This document shows, piece after piece, positions 16,096 through 25,171 of a DNA stretch of 64,000 bases (the stretch's first letter is position 1; each line of letters opens with the position of its first letter). The DNA is taken from NCBI RefSeq assembly GCF_018406645.1, contig NZ_AP024546.1, forward strand, positions 3,038,001 through 3,102,000, read 5' to 3'. The stretch is from Lysobacter helvus. Its GTDB lineage: Bacteria; Pseudomonadota; Gammaproteobacteria; Xanthomonadales; Xanthomonadaceae. The translations under genes and the position numbers were made by a program. The notes below the pieces were generated by a model. That model was not told where the DNA came from, made no database searches, and saw nothing but the letters and a program-made list of their open reading frames with translations.

Positions 16096-18396
16096 ATGCG
16101 CGCCAGCACCGACCAGCCCCAACGTTTCCGCGTCCTCATTGCCCATCGGCAGGTCGGGACCGACACCGCGAGCGGACGCGCGTGCGCGGCGCTGGCCGAG
16201 GAATTCGCGCGCCGCAACGTCGAGACGGTGACCGCCGCCGAAGGCAGCGACGCGCAAGGGATTGCCACTTCCGACACCGGGCTGCACGCCATGCTCGTCG
16301 ACTGGTCGATGCCCGTGGGCGACGACGCGTCGGGCGATGCGGCCGCGCTGGTCGATGCGATCCGCGCGCGCAACGAGCGCGTGCCCATCTTCCTGCTGAC
16401 CGAACCGGAAAAGGCGAAGACGCTCAACGCCGAGAAGCTGCGGCAAATCGACGAACTGGTGTGGCTGCTGGAGGACACGGCGCCTTTCATGTGCGGCCGC
16501 GTCGAATCCGCCATGCGCATCTACGCCGAGGGCCTGTTCGGCCCGATGGTCACCGCGCTCTCGCGGTTCCATCGCGTGCACGCGTACTCGTGGCACACGC
16601 CGGGGCACACCGGCGGCACCGCGTTCCTCAAGCACCCGGCCGGGCGCGCGTTCTTCGATTTCTACGGCGAGAACGTGTTCCGCACCGACCTGTCCATCAG
16701 CGTGGGCAGCCTGGGCTCGCTGCTGGACCACACCGGTCCGATCGGCGAGAGCGAGAAGTACATCTCCCGCATCTTCGGATCGCACCGCAGCTACACCGTC
16801 ACCAACGGCTCGTCCACGTCCAACCGCATCATCTTCATGGCGTGCATCGGCCGCGACCAGGTGGTGCTGTGCGACCGCAACTGCCACAAGTCGCTCGAGC
16901 ACGGGCTGATCATGAGCGGCGGCATCCCGCAGTACATGATCCCCTCGCGCAACCGGTACGGCCTGATGGGGCCGATCTATCCCGGGCGCTTCGACGAGAA
17001 GACGGTGCGCAAGGCGATCGCGGACACGCCGTTGTCGAAAGGCCTGGAGGACCAGCAGCCCGCGTTCGCCGTGGTCACCAATTCCACGTACGACGGGCTT
17101 TGCTACAAGGTGGACCGCGTGCTCTCGCAGCTCGGACCGTGGGTGGACCGGGTGCATTTCGACGAAGCGTGGTTCGGCTATGCGCGGTTCAATCCGTTGT
17201 ATGCCGGGCGCATGGCGATGCGCGGGGATCCGTCGGCGCACGATCCGAACGGCCCCACGGTGTTCTGCACGCATTCCACGCACAAGCTGCTGGCCGCGTT
17301 CTCGCAGGCCTCGTACATCCACGTGCGCGATGGCCGCAACGCGATCCCGCATCCGCGCTTCAATGAAACCTTCATGCTGCACGGCTCCACGTCGCCGTTC
17401 TATCCGATCATCGCGTCCAACGAAATGGCCGCCACGATGATGGACGGCGCGAGCGGCGCGGCGCTGACGCGCGAGTCCATCGACGAGGCGATCCATTTCC
17501 GCCAGCTGGTCGGCCGGCTGCGCCGCCAGGCGGAGGCGAAGAAGGATTGGTTCTTCCGCACCTGGAATGCCGACACGGTGCACGACCCGTCCAGCGGCAA
17601 GCGCGTGAATTTCGAAGACGCATCTCCGGAACTGCTGGGCACCGACCAGCAGTGCTGGGTGCTGCATCCGGGCGATGCGTGGCATGGCTTCGACGACCTC
17701 GAAGACGACTACTGCATGCTCGATCCGATCAAGGTCACCGTGCTGATGCCGGGCGTGCAGGACGATGGGTCGCTCGGGCCGAAGGGCTTCCCCGCCTCGC
17801 TGCTCACCGCCTACCTCCACGCGCGCGGCATCGAAGTGGAGAAGACCAGCGACTTCGGCGTGTTGTTCCTGTTCTCGCTGGGCATCACCAAGGCCAAGTG
17901 GAGCACGCTGCTCGCGGCGATGCTCGACTTCAAGCACGACTACGACCAAGACACGCCGTTGTCGCGGATCATGCCGCACCTCGTCGCCGACTATCCGGAC
18001 ACCTACACCGGCCTCGGGCTGCGCGGGTTGGGCGATCGCATGTTCGAAGAGCTGCGCCGCACCTCGCAGATGCAGAACCTGCAGAAGGCGTTCCAGTCGA
18101 TCCCCGAAGCGCGCATGTCGCCGGCCGATGCGTACCAGGCGCTCATCCGCAACCGCATCGAGCGCGTGCCGTTGTCGCAGCTGGCCGACCGCACGATCGC
18201 CACGAGCGTCGTGCCCTACCCGCCCGGCATTCCGATGATGATGCCCGGCGAAACCGCGGGCGCGGCGGACGGGCCGTACATCGGATACCTGAAAGCGCTC
18301 AAGAGCTGGGACAAGACCTTCCCCGGCTTCGGCCACGACACGCACGGCGTGGAAGTGCACGACGGCGAGTACTACGTGCAGTGCGTGAAGGACTAG
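16096..18396 (+). CDS. adiA: AdiA-type arginine decarboxylase (decarboxylase 2)
   Basis: A 766-residue biosynthetic/degradative-type PLP decarboxylase. Segments match E. coli AdiA closely: LLEDTAPFMCGR in the wing, SWHTPGHTGG, GSLGSLLDHTGPIGESEKY, PSRNRYGLMGPIYP, NSTYDGLCYKVDRV, HFDEAWFGYARFNPLYA, and PLP lysine K397 in THSTHKLLAAFSQASYIHVR. The C-terminus is GVEVHDGEYYVQCVKD. The expected reaction is arginine + H+ to agmatine + CO2, consuming a cytoplasmic proton. The start at 16096 has AAGGAG overlapping the end of the upstream gene. An AdiC-type antiporter gene begins 4 bp after its stop, the classic arginine acid-resistance pairing. Confidence 0.9.
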   Translation: MRASTDQPQRFRVLIAHRQVGTDTASGRACAALAEEFARRNVETVTAAEGSDAQGIATSDTGLHAMLVDWSMPVGDDASGDAAALVDAIRARNERVPIFLLTEPEKAKTLNAEKLRQIDELVWLLEDTAPFMCGRVESAMRIYAEGLFGPMVTALSRFHRVHAYSWHTPGHTGGTAFLKHPAGRAFFDFYGENVFRTDLSISVGSLGSLLDHTGPIGESEKYISRIFGSHRSYTVTNGSSTSNRIIFMACIGRDQVVLCDRNCHKSLEHGLIMSGGIPQYMIPSRNRYGLMGPIYPGRFDEKTVRKAIADTPLSKGLEDQQPAFAVVTNSTYDGLCYKVDRVLSQLGPWVDRVHFDEAWFGYARFNPLYAGRMAMRGDPSAHDPNGPTVFCTHSTHKLLAAFSQASYIHVRDGRNAIPHPRFNETFMLHGSTSPFYPIIASNEMAATMMDGASGAALTRESIDEAIHFRQLVGRLRRQAEAKKDWFFRTWNADTVHDPSSGKRVNFEDASPELLGTDQQCWVLHPGDAWHGFDDLEDDYCMLDPIKVTVLMPGVQDDGSLGPKGFPASLLTAYLHARGIEVEKTSDFGVLFLFSLGITKAKWSTLLAAMLDFKHDYDQDTPLSRIMPHLVADYPDTYTGLGLRGLGDRMFEELRRTSQMQNLQKAFQSIPEARMSPADAYQALIRNRIERVPLSQLADRTIATSVVPYPPGIPMMMPGETAGAADGPYIGYLKALKSWDKTFPGFGHDTHGVEVHDGEYYVQCVKD

Positions 18397-18400
18397 CGGC

Positions 18401-19717
18401 ATGCACGGCGGCACCGGCGACAAGAAGATGGGGCTGGTGGCGGCGACGTCGCTGGTCGTCGCCAACATGGTCGGCACGGGCTTGTTCCTGCTGCCGTCCA
18501 GCCTGGCCGCCGTCGGCAGCATTTCGGTGTTCGGGTGGCTGGTGTCGACGCTGGGCGCCACGGCGCTCGGCCTGGTGTTCGTGCGCCTGAGTTCTTCTGC
18601 ACCCAAAGCCGGCGGACCGTACGCGTATGCGCGCGATGCCGTCGGTCCCTTCGCGGCGTTCCAGACGAACACGCTCTACTGGGGCGCCAGCGTGCTGGGC
18701 AACGTGGCGATCGCGGTGTCGGTGACGGGCTATCTCGCCGTGTTCGCACACGTCCTGGAATCGCCGGTGCCGGCGTGCATCTGCACCATCCTCGTGATCT
18801 GGCTGTTCGTGTGGCTCAACACGCGCGGCGCGTCGTCGGTCGGGCACTTCACCACGATCACCACGGTCGCCGGCATCCTGCCGGTCGCGGTCGTGGGATT
18901 GCTCGGCTGGTTCTGGTTCGACCGCGGCGTGTTCGATGCGGGATGGAATCCGTCGAACATGCCCGCCGCATCGGCCGTGATGACGAGCGCGTCGATCGCG
19001 TTGTGGGCGTTCCTCGGGGTGGAGAGCGCGGCGGTGTCGGCGGGCGTGATCGAGAATCCGAAGCGCAACGTGCCGCTGGCCACGATCATGGGACTGGCTA
19101 TCTCCGCGGTGATCTACGTCTCGTGCTGCACGGTGATCATGGGCATCCTGCCCAACGCCCAGTTGCAGTCCTCGCATGCGCCCTTCGCCGAAGTGGCCAG
19201 CGTGATGCTCGGCCCGTGGGCCGGCAGCGTGATCGCCATCGCCGCGATCCTCAAGGCATCGGGCTCGCTGGTGGGCTGGATCCTGATCGCCGCGCAGTCG
19301 TCGCAGGCGGCGGCCACCGACGGCATGTTCCCGCAGTCGTTCTCGCGCCTCAACGCGAACGGCATGCCGGCGCGCAACCTGGTGGTCACCGGCGTGCTGA
19401 TGACGGCGCTGGTGATCCTGACCGCGTCGCCGACCCTGTCCGAGCAGTTCTCGCGCATCACCAACGCCACGGTCATCCTGATGGCGCTGCCGTACATCTA
19501 TTCGGTCATGGCGATGTGGCGGATGGATCGCGCCGCGCACCGGACCGACCACCTCGCGGCCTCGATCGTCGTCGGCGTCGCGGCGTGCCTGTACTGCGTC
19601 GGCGTCGCGATCGGGCAATCGCACGACCTGGTGTTCAAGGCGATGATCGCGTTGCTGCTGACCACGCCGCTGTTCGCGCTGGTGCGCCTGCAGGACGGAC
19701 AACCCCGCGTCGGGTAG
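18401..19717 (+). CDS. adiC: AdiC-type amino acid/polyamine antiporter (APC superfamily)
   Basis: A 438-residue inner-membrane APC transporter with about 12 TM segments. It tracks E. coli AdiC along its length: MVGTGLFLLPSSLAAVGS in TM1 (the GSG/GTG unwound motif), AGGPYAYARDAVGPF, TNTLYWGASVLGNVA, LWAFLGVESAAVSAGVIENPKRNVP, and SGSLVGWILIAAQSSQAAATDGMFP. The two substrate-stacking tryptophans of AdiC have counterparts in LWAF and VGWI. It should exchange external arginine for internal agmatine. It could also serve the adjacent lysine-type enzyme. Four bp from the adiA-like gene. Confidence 0.9.
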   Translation: MHGGTGDKKMGLVAATSLVVANMVGTGLFLLPSSLAAVGSISVFGWLVSTLGATALGLVFVRLSSSAPKAGGPYAYARDAVGPFAAFQTNTLYWGASVLGNVAIAVSVTGYLAVFAHVLESPVPACICTILVIWLFVWLNTRGASSVGHFTTITTVAGILPVAVVGLLGWFWFDRGVFDAGWNPSNMPAASAVMTSASIALWAFLGVESAAVSAGVIENPKRNVPLATIMGLAISAVIYVSCCTVIMGILPNAQLQSSHAPFAEVASVMLGPWAGSVIAIAAILKASGSLVGWILIAAQSSQAAATDGMFPQSFSRLNANGMPARNLVVTGVLMTALVILTASPTLSEQFSRITNATVILMALPYIYSVMAMWRMDRAAHRTDHLAASIVVGVAACLYCVGVAIGQSHDLVFKAMIALLLTTPLFALVRLQDGQPRVG

Positions 19718-19730
19718 GTGCAACGCAAAC

Positions 19731-19748
19731 GGCGCCGCAAGCGGCGCC
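19731..19748. terminator. Hairpin between convergent genes (weak bidirectional terminator)
   Basis: GGCGCCG, a CAAG loop and CGGCGCC form a seven-pair GC-only hairpin between the AdiC-type gene (+) and the binding-protein gene (-). No T-run follows on either strand, so intrinsic termination is plausible but weak. Confidence 0.4.
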
Positions 19749-19774
19749 GCTGTCGGTGGTTGCAACGGATCGGC

Positions 19775-20689
19775 TCAGTCGGGTTCGGCGAGGCGGCGGA
19801 AGAACATCCGCGTGGATTCGCCGGCGGGGCCGAAGTGCGTCGCGTACAGCTGCTCGAACTTGCCCGTGCGATACGTGCGGCTCAGCACGCGGTCGACCAG
19901 CAACCGGAAGTCCTCGTCGCCGCGCCGCAGCGCGAACGCGTAGGACGTCGGGTCGAACTCGCGATCGATGACCATCACGTCGCCCGCGCCCTGCCCGTTG
20001 CGCGCCAGGTCCATCAGCACGTTGCGGTCCGACACCAGCGCATCGGACTTGCCGGACACCACGCGCGCCAGGCCTTCGGCCATGCTGGTCACGGGCGTGA
20101 TCTTGAAGTTGACACCGATCTCCTGCCGGCGCGCCTCCAGCAACTTCGCCGACGCCGTGCCCGGCACCACCGCGAAGTCCCGCTGCTGCAGCGCCGCCAG
20201 TTGCGGCGAGCCGCGCCAGATCGGTTGCGCGCCCGGCTTGCGGCCTTCCAGCAGGTTGCGCAGCGCGGGCGAGACGTTCTTGCGCACCAGGATGCCGGTG
20301 CCGCCCGGCATGACCGGGATGGAGAAGTCCACCGACGCGCGGCGCGTCAGCGTCGCCTGCATCGGCGTGCACGACATGTCGATGCGGCCCGCGGCGAGCG
20401 CCGCCGCCGGATCTTCGTCAAGCGGCACGAACTCCACTTTCAGGCCGGGCTGCTTGAGCTGCAGGCGCACCGCTTCGGCGACGAGGCGGCACAGCGAGAT
20501 GGCATAGCCTTCCGCGGCACCCGAGTCGTTGCGCCACGTCAGCGGGCGTGCGCCCGGCAGGTAACCGAACGACAGCGTGCCGGCGTCCCGCGCATGCGCG
20601 AAGGTGGCCTGGGCCTGCGCCGGCATGGGGGCGAGCATCGCGAGCGCCAGGGCCGTGGATGCGAACGCGAGAGTGCGGGCGGTGTGCAT
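19775..20689 (-). CDS. Periplasmic amino-acid-binding-type protein (SBP family 3), orphan
   Basis: A 304-residue protein with a signal peptide (cleavage near AQA/QA, residue 26). The fold is a family-3 solute-binding protein: GTLSFGYLPGARPLTW, EGYAISLCRLVAEAV, GRIDMSCTPMQATLTRRASVDFSIPVMPGGTGILVRK, then a second lobe with SDALVSDRNVLMDL. Such proteins bind amino acids for ABC importers or feed periplasmic sensors. No permease or ATPase gene is nearby. It follows potE by 35 bp, so it probably shares that transcript and may capture ornithine, arginine or lysine. GGAGGT precedes the ATG at 20689. Confidence 0.85.
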   Translation of the reverse strand: MHTARTLAFASTALALAMLAPMPAQAQATFAHARDAGTLSFGYLPGARPLTWRNDSGAAEGYAISLCRLVAEAVRLQLKQPGLKVEFVPLDEDPAAALAAGRIDMSCTPMQATLTRRASVDFSIPVMPGGTGILVRKNVSPALRNLLEGRKPGAQPIWRGSPQLAALQQRDFAVVPGTASAKLLEARRQEIGVNFKITPVTSMAEGLARVVSGKSDALVSDRNVLMDLARNGQGAGDVMVIDREFDPTSYAFALRRGDEDFRLLVDRVLSRTYRTGKFEQLYATHFGPAGESTRMFFRRLAEPD

Positions 20690-20724
20690 GGAATACCTCC
20701 AGATCGCGGGCGCTTGCGCCTTGG

Positions 20725-22098
20725 TCATGCCGTGCGCGCGGGGCCGGTGCTCGCCGGCGGCGGGGACTTGGTTGCCATGAAGCCGTAGATGATGAAGGTC
20801 AGCGCCATCACGATGGTGCCGCCCATCACGGCGTCTCCGCCCGACGCGTAGATCGCGTACGTGCTGTACAGCATGCCCACGACGGCGACGAACATGTTCT
20901 TGCGGTACGTGCCCTGCGGGACGCCGCCGGCCTTGCGCATGATCACCCCGAGGGCCGACAGCGCGATGATGTAGGGAATGACGTTGGTGACCACGGCCAG
21001 GCCCACCAGCGCGGAGAACTGCTCGCTCAGCGACGGCGAAATGGTCGACAGCGCGAGGATGGTCTGCACCACGCCCATCACGATCATGCCGGTGACCGGC
21101 GCGAGCATGCGGTTGGTCTTGGCGAAGAACGCAGGGAACAGGCCTTCGCCCGCCGCCGTCTTGGCGGTCTGCGCGATCGTGAACTGCCAGCCCAGCAGCG
21201 AGCCCAGGCACGCGAGGATCGCCAGCGCGCGGATGATGGTGCCCACGGTGCCGCCGAACATCTGCGCATACGCGTCGGCGAACGGACCCGTCGAGGCGGC
21301 GAGAAGCTTGTTGGGCACGATGCCCTGGATGACGGTGGTCGACAGGATGTAGACGACCGCCGCGCCGAGCGTGCCGAACATGCACGCCAGCGGCACGTTG
21401 CGCTTCGGGTTCTCCACCGCATCGGAGTTCTGCGCCGCCGACTCCATGCCCAGGAACGCCCACAGCGTCAGCGCGATGCTCGATCCCATGCCGGCGCCGA
21501 GGCTCAGGCCCTGCGGATTCCACGCTTGCTTGAACGTCGTGCCGCTGAAGAAGAACCAGCCGATCACGCAGATGCCCGCCACCGGGATGATGACGCCCCA
21601 CACCGTGATGCTGCCGATCTTGCCGGTGATGTTCGGGCCGCCGAAATTGGCGACGGTGGTGAGCCACACCAGCACGATCACGCCGATGCACGTGGCGATC
21701 GGGGCCGAGGACAGCCACGGGATGAAGGCCGCCAGGTACCCCACGGCGGAGATCGCGATGGCGACGTTGCCGATCGCCAGCGACAGGAAGTACAGGAAGA
21801 ACGTCAGGAAGTAGCCATCGCGTCCGTACGCGTCCTCCGCGTACGCCGCCATGCCGCCGGCCTTGGAATTGAAGACGCCCGCCTGCGCGAACCCGTAGGC
21901 GATCGCCATCGAGCCCAGCGCGGTCACGCCCCACGACAGCAGCGAGATCGCGCCCACCTGCGCCATGTTCGCGGGGAGCATGATGATGCCCGAGCCCATC
22001 ATGTTGACGGCCACCAGCAGCGTGAGCTGCACGAGGCTCATCTTCTTGGTGGCGGGCGTGGAAGTGGCGGAGCTCGTTGCGGTGGCCGTCGTGTTCAT
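20725..22098 (-). CDS. potE: PotE-type putrescine/ornithine antiporter
   Basis: A 457-residue APC transporter with about 12 TM segments. It is very close to E. coli PotE: LVAVNMMGSGIIMLPANMAQ in TM1, GGMAAYAEDAYG, GNVAIAISAVGYL, VANFGGPNITGKIGSITVWGVIIP, SSIALTLWAFLGMESAAQNSDAVENPKRNVP, GSLLGWQFTIAQTAKTA, and TISPSLSEQFSALVGLAVVTNVIPY. PotE exports putrescine in exchange for ornithine and pairs with the ornithine decarboxylase SpeF. A SpeF-like gene lies upstream on the same strand, separated by the VIT-like gene. potE has its own promoter with the third copy of the island element. Confidence 0.92.
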   Translation of the reverse strand: MNTTATATSSATSTPATKKMSLVQLTLLVAVNMMGSGIIMLPANMAQVGAISLLSWGVTALGSMAIAYGFAQAGVFNSKAGGMAAYAEDAYGRDGYFLTFFLYFLSLAIGNVAIAISAVGYLAAFIPWLSSAPIATCIGVIVLVWLTTVANFGGPNITGKIGSITVWGVIIPVAGICVIGWFFFSGTTFKQAWNPQGLSLGAGMGSSIALTLWAFLGMESAAQNSDAVENPKRNVPLACMFGTLGAAVVYILSTTVIQGIVPNKLLAASTGPFADAYAQMFGGTVGTIIRALAILACLGSLLGWQFTIAQTAKTAAGEGLFPAFFAKTNRMLAPVTGMIVMGVVQTILALSTISPSLSEQFSALVGLAVVTNVIPYIIALSALGVIMRKAGGVPQGTYRKNMFVAVVGMLYSTYAIYASGGDAVMGGTIVMALTFIIYGFMATKSPPPASTGPARTA

Positions 22099-22128
22099 GT
22101 CGCTTCCCGGACGCGTCCAGACTCGGAC

Positions 22129-22176
22129 GGACCCTAGACCTGCCGCATGGCCCCAGCAATTGGCCGTTTGCCCAAT
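22129..22176 (-). promoter_or_regulatory. Island promoter element, copy 3 (upstream of potE)
   Basis: Read on the - strand: ATTGGGCAAACGGCCAATTG (22176-22157), then exactly 20 nt, then TAGGGTCC (22136-22129). The -10 candidate is TCTAGG (22138-22133). Transcription would start near 22126, giving a leader of about 28 nt with GGGAAG before the potE ATG at 22098. It sits in the 86-bp gap after the VIT-like gene, so potE can be induced apart from the upstream speF unit. Confidence 0.78.
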
Positions 22177-22184
22177 GCGGCGGC

Positions 22185-22847
22185 TCAGCCGCCGAGCGCG
22201 ATCGTCATGGCCACGAGCACGCAGCCCAGCACCACCATGATCGATCCGATGAGCCACCCCCGGCCGCCCACGGCGCGCGCGTACAGGGCGCCGGCGACGA
22301 ACAGCATCGCGATCGCGATGCCGTTGGACACGCGCATGGCCAGCGGCACCTCGTGGAACACCAGGAACGGCAGCGCGATCGGCAGCGTGCTGCCGAACAC
22401 CAGGCACGCCACGCCGAGCCCCGCCAGCAGGTCGCGCACGCCCATGCGAGGCGGCGGCATGGCGGCAGCGGGCACGTCCGACAGGCGGACGCGCACGCGT
22501 TCGAGTTGCTCGTCGGTCAACACCGCGACGACTTCGTCGGGCAGCGCCTTCGACAGCAGCTGCCGGGCCTGCGCCGGATCGGTGGCCTCGCGCACCGCCT
22601 GCACCGCCAGCGAATCGCCGCGGCGATCGGCGAACCCGATCATCACGTAGAAGATCCCGTCGATCAGGCCCCACGCGATGTTGCAGCCCAGCGCGCCGAT
22701 CAGCATCGCGCGCACATCGTTGCGGCCCGCGTCCGAAATGCTGAGCGAGCCGGTGAACGTGAGCGCCATGATCAGCCCGAACATCACCTCGGCGATCCGG
22801 TCGGCCGGCTCGAGGATCTGCTGGAACCTGCGCGTGCGCCAGGCCAT
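22185..22847 (-). CDS. VIT1/CCC1-like membrane protein
   Basis: A 220-residue protein that begins MAWRTRRFQQILEPADRIAEVMFGLIMALTFTGSLS. This has the feel of VIT/CCC1 proteins, whose first helix carries a conserved acidic residue ahead of a G-rich TM. A second TM (MLIGALGCNIAWGLIDGIFYVMIGF) follows, then a soluble middle region of about 70 residues and three C-terminal TMs. VIT/CCC1 members move iron or manganese. The start at 22847 lies 4 bp after the ornithine decarboxylase stop, so the two are one transcript. A metal role beside a PLP decarboxylase is unexpected, and the substrate is unknown. Confidence 0.7.
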   Translation of the reverse strand: MAWRTRRFQQILEPADRIAEVMFGLIMALTFTGSLSISDAGRNDVRAMLIGALGCNIAWGLIDGIFYVMIGFADRRGDSLAVQAVREATDPAQARQLLSKALPDEVVAVLTDEQLERVRVRLSDVPAAAMPPPRMGVRDLLAGLGVACLVFGSTLPIALPFLVFHEVPLAMRVSNGIAIAMLFVAGALYARAVGGRGWLIGSIMVVLGCVLVAMTIALGG

Positions 22848-22851
22848 CGCC

Positions 22852-25116
22852 TCAGCCACCGTCGAGCTTGCGCGAGACCACGTACGTGTGGAACCGCACG
22901 CGCCCGCCGTCTTCGATCGCGTACACACCCTGCACTTCGTTGGCGAAGCCCGGGAAGCGGTTGGCGCTTTCCTCGAAGGCGAGGAAGTAATCGACCATCG
23001 GTTTCGCGCGTTCGTCCCAGCGCTCGCCCGGCACGATGATGCCGATGCCCGGCGGATAGATCAGCGCCAGCGTGGCGGCGACGCGGCCGGACACCTCCGC
23101 GATGGGCACCATGTCGACGTCGCCGCCGACCAGCGCCGCGTTCGCCGCGCGCGCGGACATCGCCTGCTCGGGGAAGGATTCGTAGCGGAAGCTTTCGCGC
23201 TGCAGGTCCTTGATCCCGCGCGAGACGTAGAACTCGTGCATCTCCTGCGCGAGCCGGCCGATCGTGTAGCCCGCATAGCGTTGCGGGAAGCGCCGGCACA
23301 GCATCGGCAGCACCGCCTGCAGCGGGCTGTCGAGCGCCACGTGTTCGCGGAAGTTCTCCAGCGCGGCGAGCAACATCGCCATCTTCCCCTCGCCCACCGC
23401 GGGCGTGAGCAGGAACAGGATGCTGTTGAGGTCGTTCTTCTCCGGGATGACCTGGTTCTCGCGCAGGTAGTTGGCCAGGATCGTGGCGGGGATGCCGGTG
23501 CCGGCGTAGTCGCCCGTGCGCACGTCGATGCCCGGCGTGGTCAGCAGCAGCTTCGTCGGGTCCTGCATCGCGGCGTCCTGGCCGAGATGCCGATAGCCAT
23601 GCCAGGTCTGCCCCGGTTCCAGTTGCCAGTAGCGCTGTTCCCGGGCCAACACGTCGGTGGGCACGTCTTCCCACGGCACGCGCGCGCCCTGGTAGTCGAC
23701 CACGTCGGGCACGAACGCGTCGACGAATCCGCTGAAGCGCCGGCGCACGGCTTTGCGCGCTTCGATGCCGAGGCGCACCGCGTCGTCCCACAACACGCGG
23801 CCGGCCTTGTCGCCGTGCATCTGCGCGTTGATGTCGAGGCTGGAGAAGAGCGGATAGAACGGCGACGTGGACGCATGCATCAGGAACGCTTCGTTGAAGC
23901 GCCGATGCCCGACGCGGAACGGTTCGTCGGCGATGTGCGCATCGCGCACGTGGATCTGCGAAGCCTGCGAGAACCCCGCCAGTTGCTTGTGCGTGGACTG
24001 GGTCGCGATCACGCCGGGATCGCCGGGCTTGAGCGCCAGCCCCATCGCGAAGTGATCCTCCATCAACGGATGGAACGCGCCGAACCCCGCCCACGCTTCG
24101 TCGAAGTGGATGTATTCGCACAGGTGGCCGATCTTCTCGAGCACCTTGCGCGCGTTGTACACGGTGCCGTCGTAGGTGCACTGCTCGATGATCGCCACGC
24201 GGATCGGGCGCGGCTGCTTCCAGCGGTCGGTGTCGCGCAGCCGGGGATGGGCGCGGATGCGCGCGCGGATGGTGTCTTCGTCCAGTGCGCTCCAGTCGAC
24301 GGGCCCCACCAGGCCGAAGCCGTTGCGGTCCGCTTCCAGGAACACGGGGATCGCCTCGGCCATCACCAGCGCGCCGTGGTGGTTGGACTTGTGGTTGTTG
24401 CGGTCGAACAACACGATGTCGCCTGCGCGCAGCAGCGCGGTGTTGACCACCTTGTTCGACGTGGACGTGCCGTTGAGCACGAAGTACGTGCGCTCGGCGC
24501 CGAAGACGCGTGCGGCGGCGCGTTGGGCCTCGAGGGCCGGCCCCTCGTGGATCAGCAGGTCGCCGAGCGACACCATCGCGTTGCAGATGTCGTCGCGGAA
24601 CACGTTCTCGCCCATGTGCTGGTAGAACAGGCGCCCCGCCGGGTGGTGGCGGAACATCTGGCCGCCCTGGTGGCCGGGGCACGCCCAGGTGCGGTTGGCG
24701 TCGTAGTCGTACTGCATCAGCGCGCCGAAGAACGGCGTCATCAGCGACTGCGCGTAGCGTTCGACTTCCGAGACGAGGCGCTTCTCGTAGAAGTTCCGGC
24801 TTTCCAGGCCTTCCACCAGGATGCCGTCGAGCGCGCCGAGGTACGGCGCCGACAACGTGCCCGCATCGCGCGCGCCGAGCAGGAAGATCGGCATGCGCAT
24901 GCCGCGGTCGTTGCGCGCGGCCACCACGTCGCCGGCGTCGCCTTCCGACACGACGATCGCCCCGAGGTCCGCGCCGCCGCGGATGGCTTCCGCGGCGCGG
25001 GCCGCGGGCACCAGCGTGACGGTGAAACGCAGTTCGTCTTCGATGATCTCCTTGACGGGCGCGTTCTGTTCGCCGACAACGAGGATCCTGAAAAGCTCAG
25101 CTACGGGAATGGACAT
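22852..25116 (-). CDS. speF: SpeF-like ornithine decarboxylase (decarboxylase 3)
   Basis: A 754-residue PLP decarboxylase with wing, PLP and C-terminal domains. It tracks E. coli SpeF: TWACPGHQGGQMFRHHPAGR, ENVFRDDICNAMVSLGDLLIHEG, YFVLNGTSTSNKVV, LFDRNNHKSNHHGALV, TYDGTVYNARKVLEKIGHLCEYIHFDEAW, PLP lysine K377 in TQSTHKQLAGFSQ, and LLLTTPGID then NDLNSILFLLTPA. Expected reaction: ornithine to putrescine + CO2. The start at 25116 has GGAG upstream. The VIT-like gene follows after 4 bp and the potE unit after that. It is divergent from the OprD-like porin with 96 bp between starts. Confidence 0.92.
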   Translation of the reverse strand: MSIPVAELFRILVVGEQNAPVKEIIEDELRFTVTLVPAARAAEAIRGGADLGAIVVSEGDAGDVVAARNDRGMRMPIFLLGARDAGTLSAPYLGALDGILVEGLESRNFYEKRLVSEVERYAQSLMTPFFGALMQYDYDANRTWACPGHQGGQMFRHHPAGRLFYQHMGENVFRDDICNAMVSLGDLLIHEGPALEAQRAAARVFGAERTYFVLNGTSTSNKVVNTALLRAGDIVLFDRNNHKSNHHGALVMAEAIPVFLEADRNGFGLVGPVDWSALDEDTIRARIRAHPRLRDTDRWKQPRPIRVAIIEQCTYDGTVYNARKVLEKIGHLCEYIHFDEAWAGFGAFHPLMEDHFAMGLALKPGDPGVIATQSTHKQLAGFSQASQIHVRDAHIADEPFRVGHRRFNEAFLMHASTSPFYPLFSSLDINAQMHGDKAGRVLWDDAVRLGIEARKAVRRRFSGFVDAFVPDVVDYQGARVPWEDVPTDVLAREQRYWQLEPGQTWHGYRHLGQDAAMQDPTKLLLTTPGIDVRTGDYAGTGIPATILANYLRENQVIPEKNDLNSILFLLTPAVGEGKMAMLLAALENFREHVALDSPLQAVLPMLCRRFPQRYAGYTIGRLAQEMHEFYVSRGIKDLQRESFRYESFPEQAMSARAANAALVGGDVDMVPIAEVSGRVAATLALIYPPGIGIIVPGERWDERAKPMVDYFLAFEESANRFPGFANEVQGVYAIEDGGRVRFHTYVVSRKLDGG

Positions 25117-25171
25117 GGCAATGCTCCGCCGCCGCGGTCCGCACGAGCCTCCCGCAGGGGCAGGCGGCGGG

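Noticed and set aside
13742-18672. Long open frames on the - strand antisense to the two tandem decarboxylases
   Set aside because: Biased, repetitive composition with no recognisable motif, while the + strand carries complete PLP decarboxylases.
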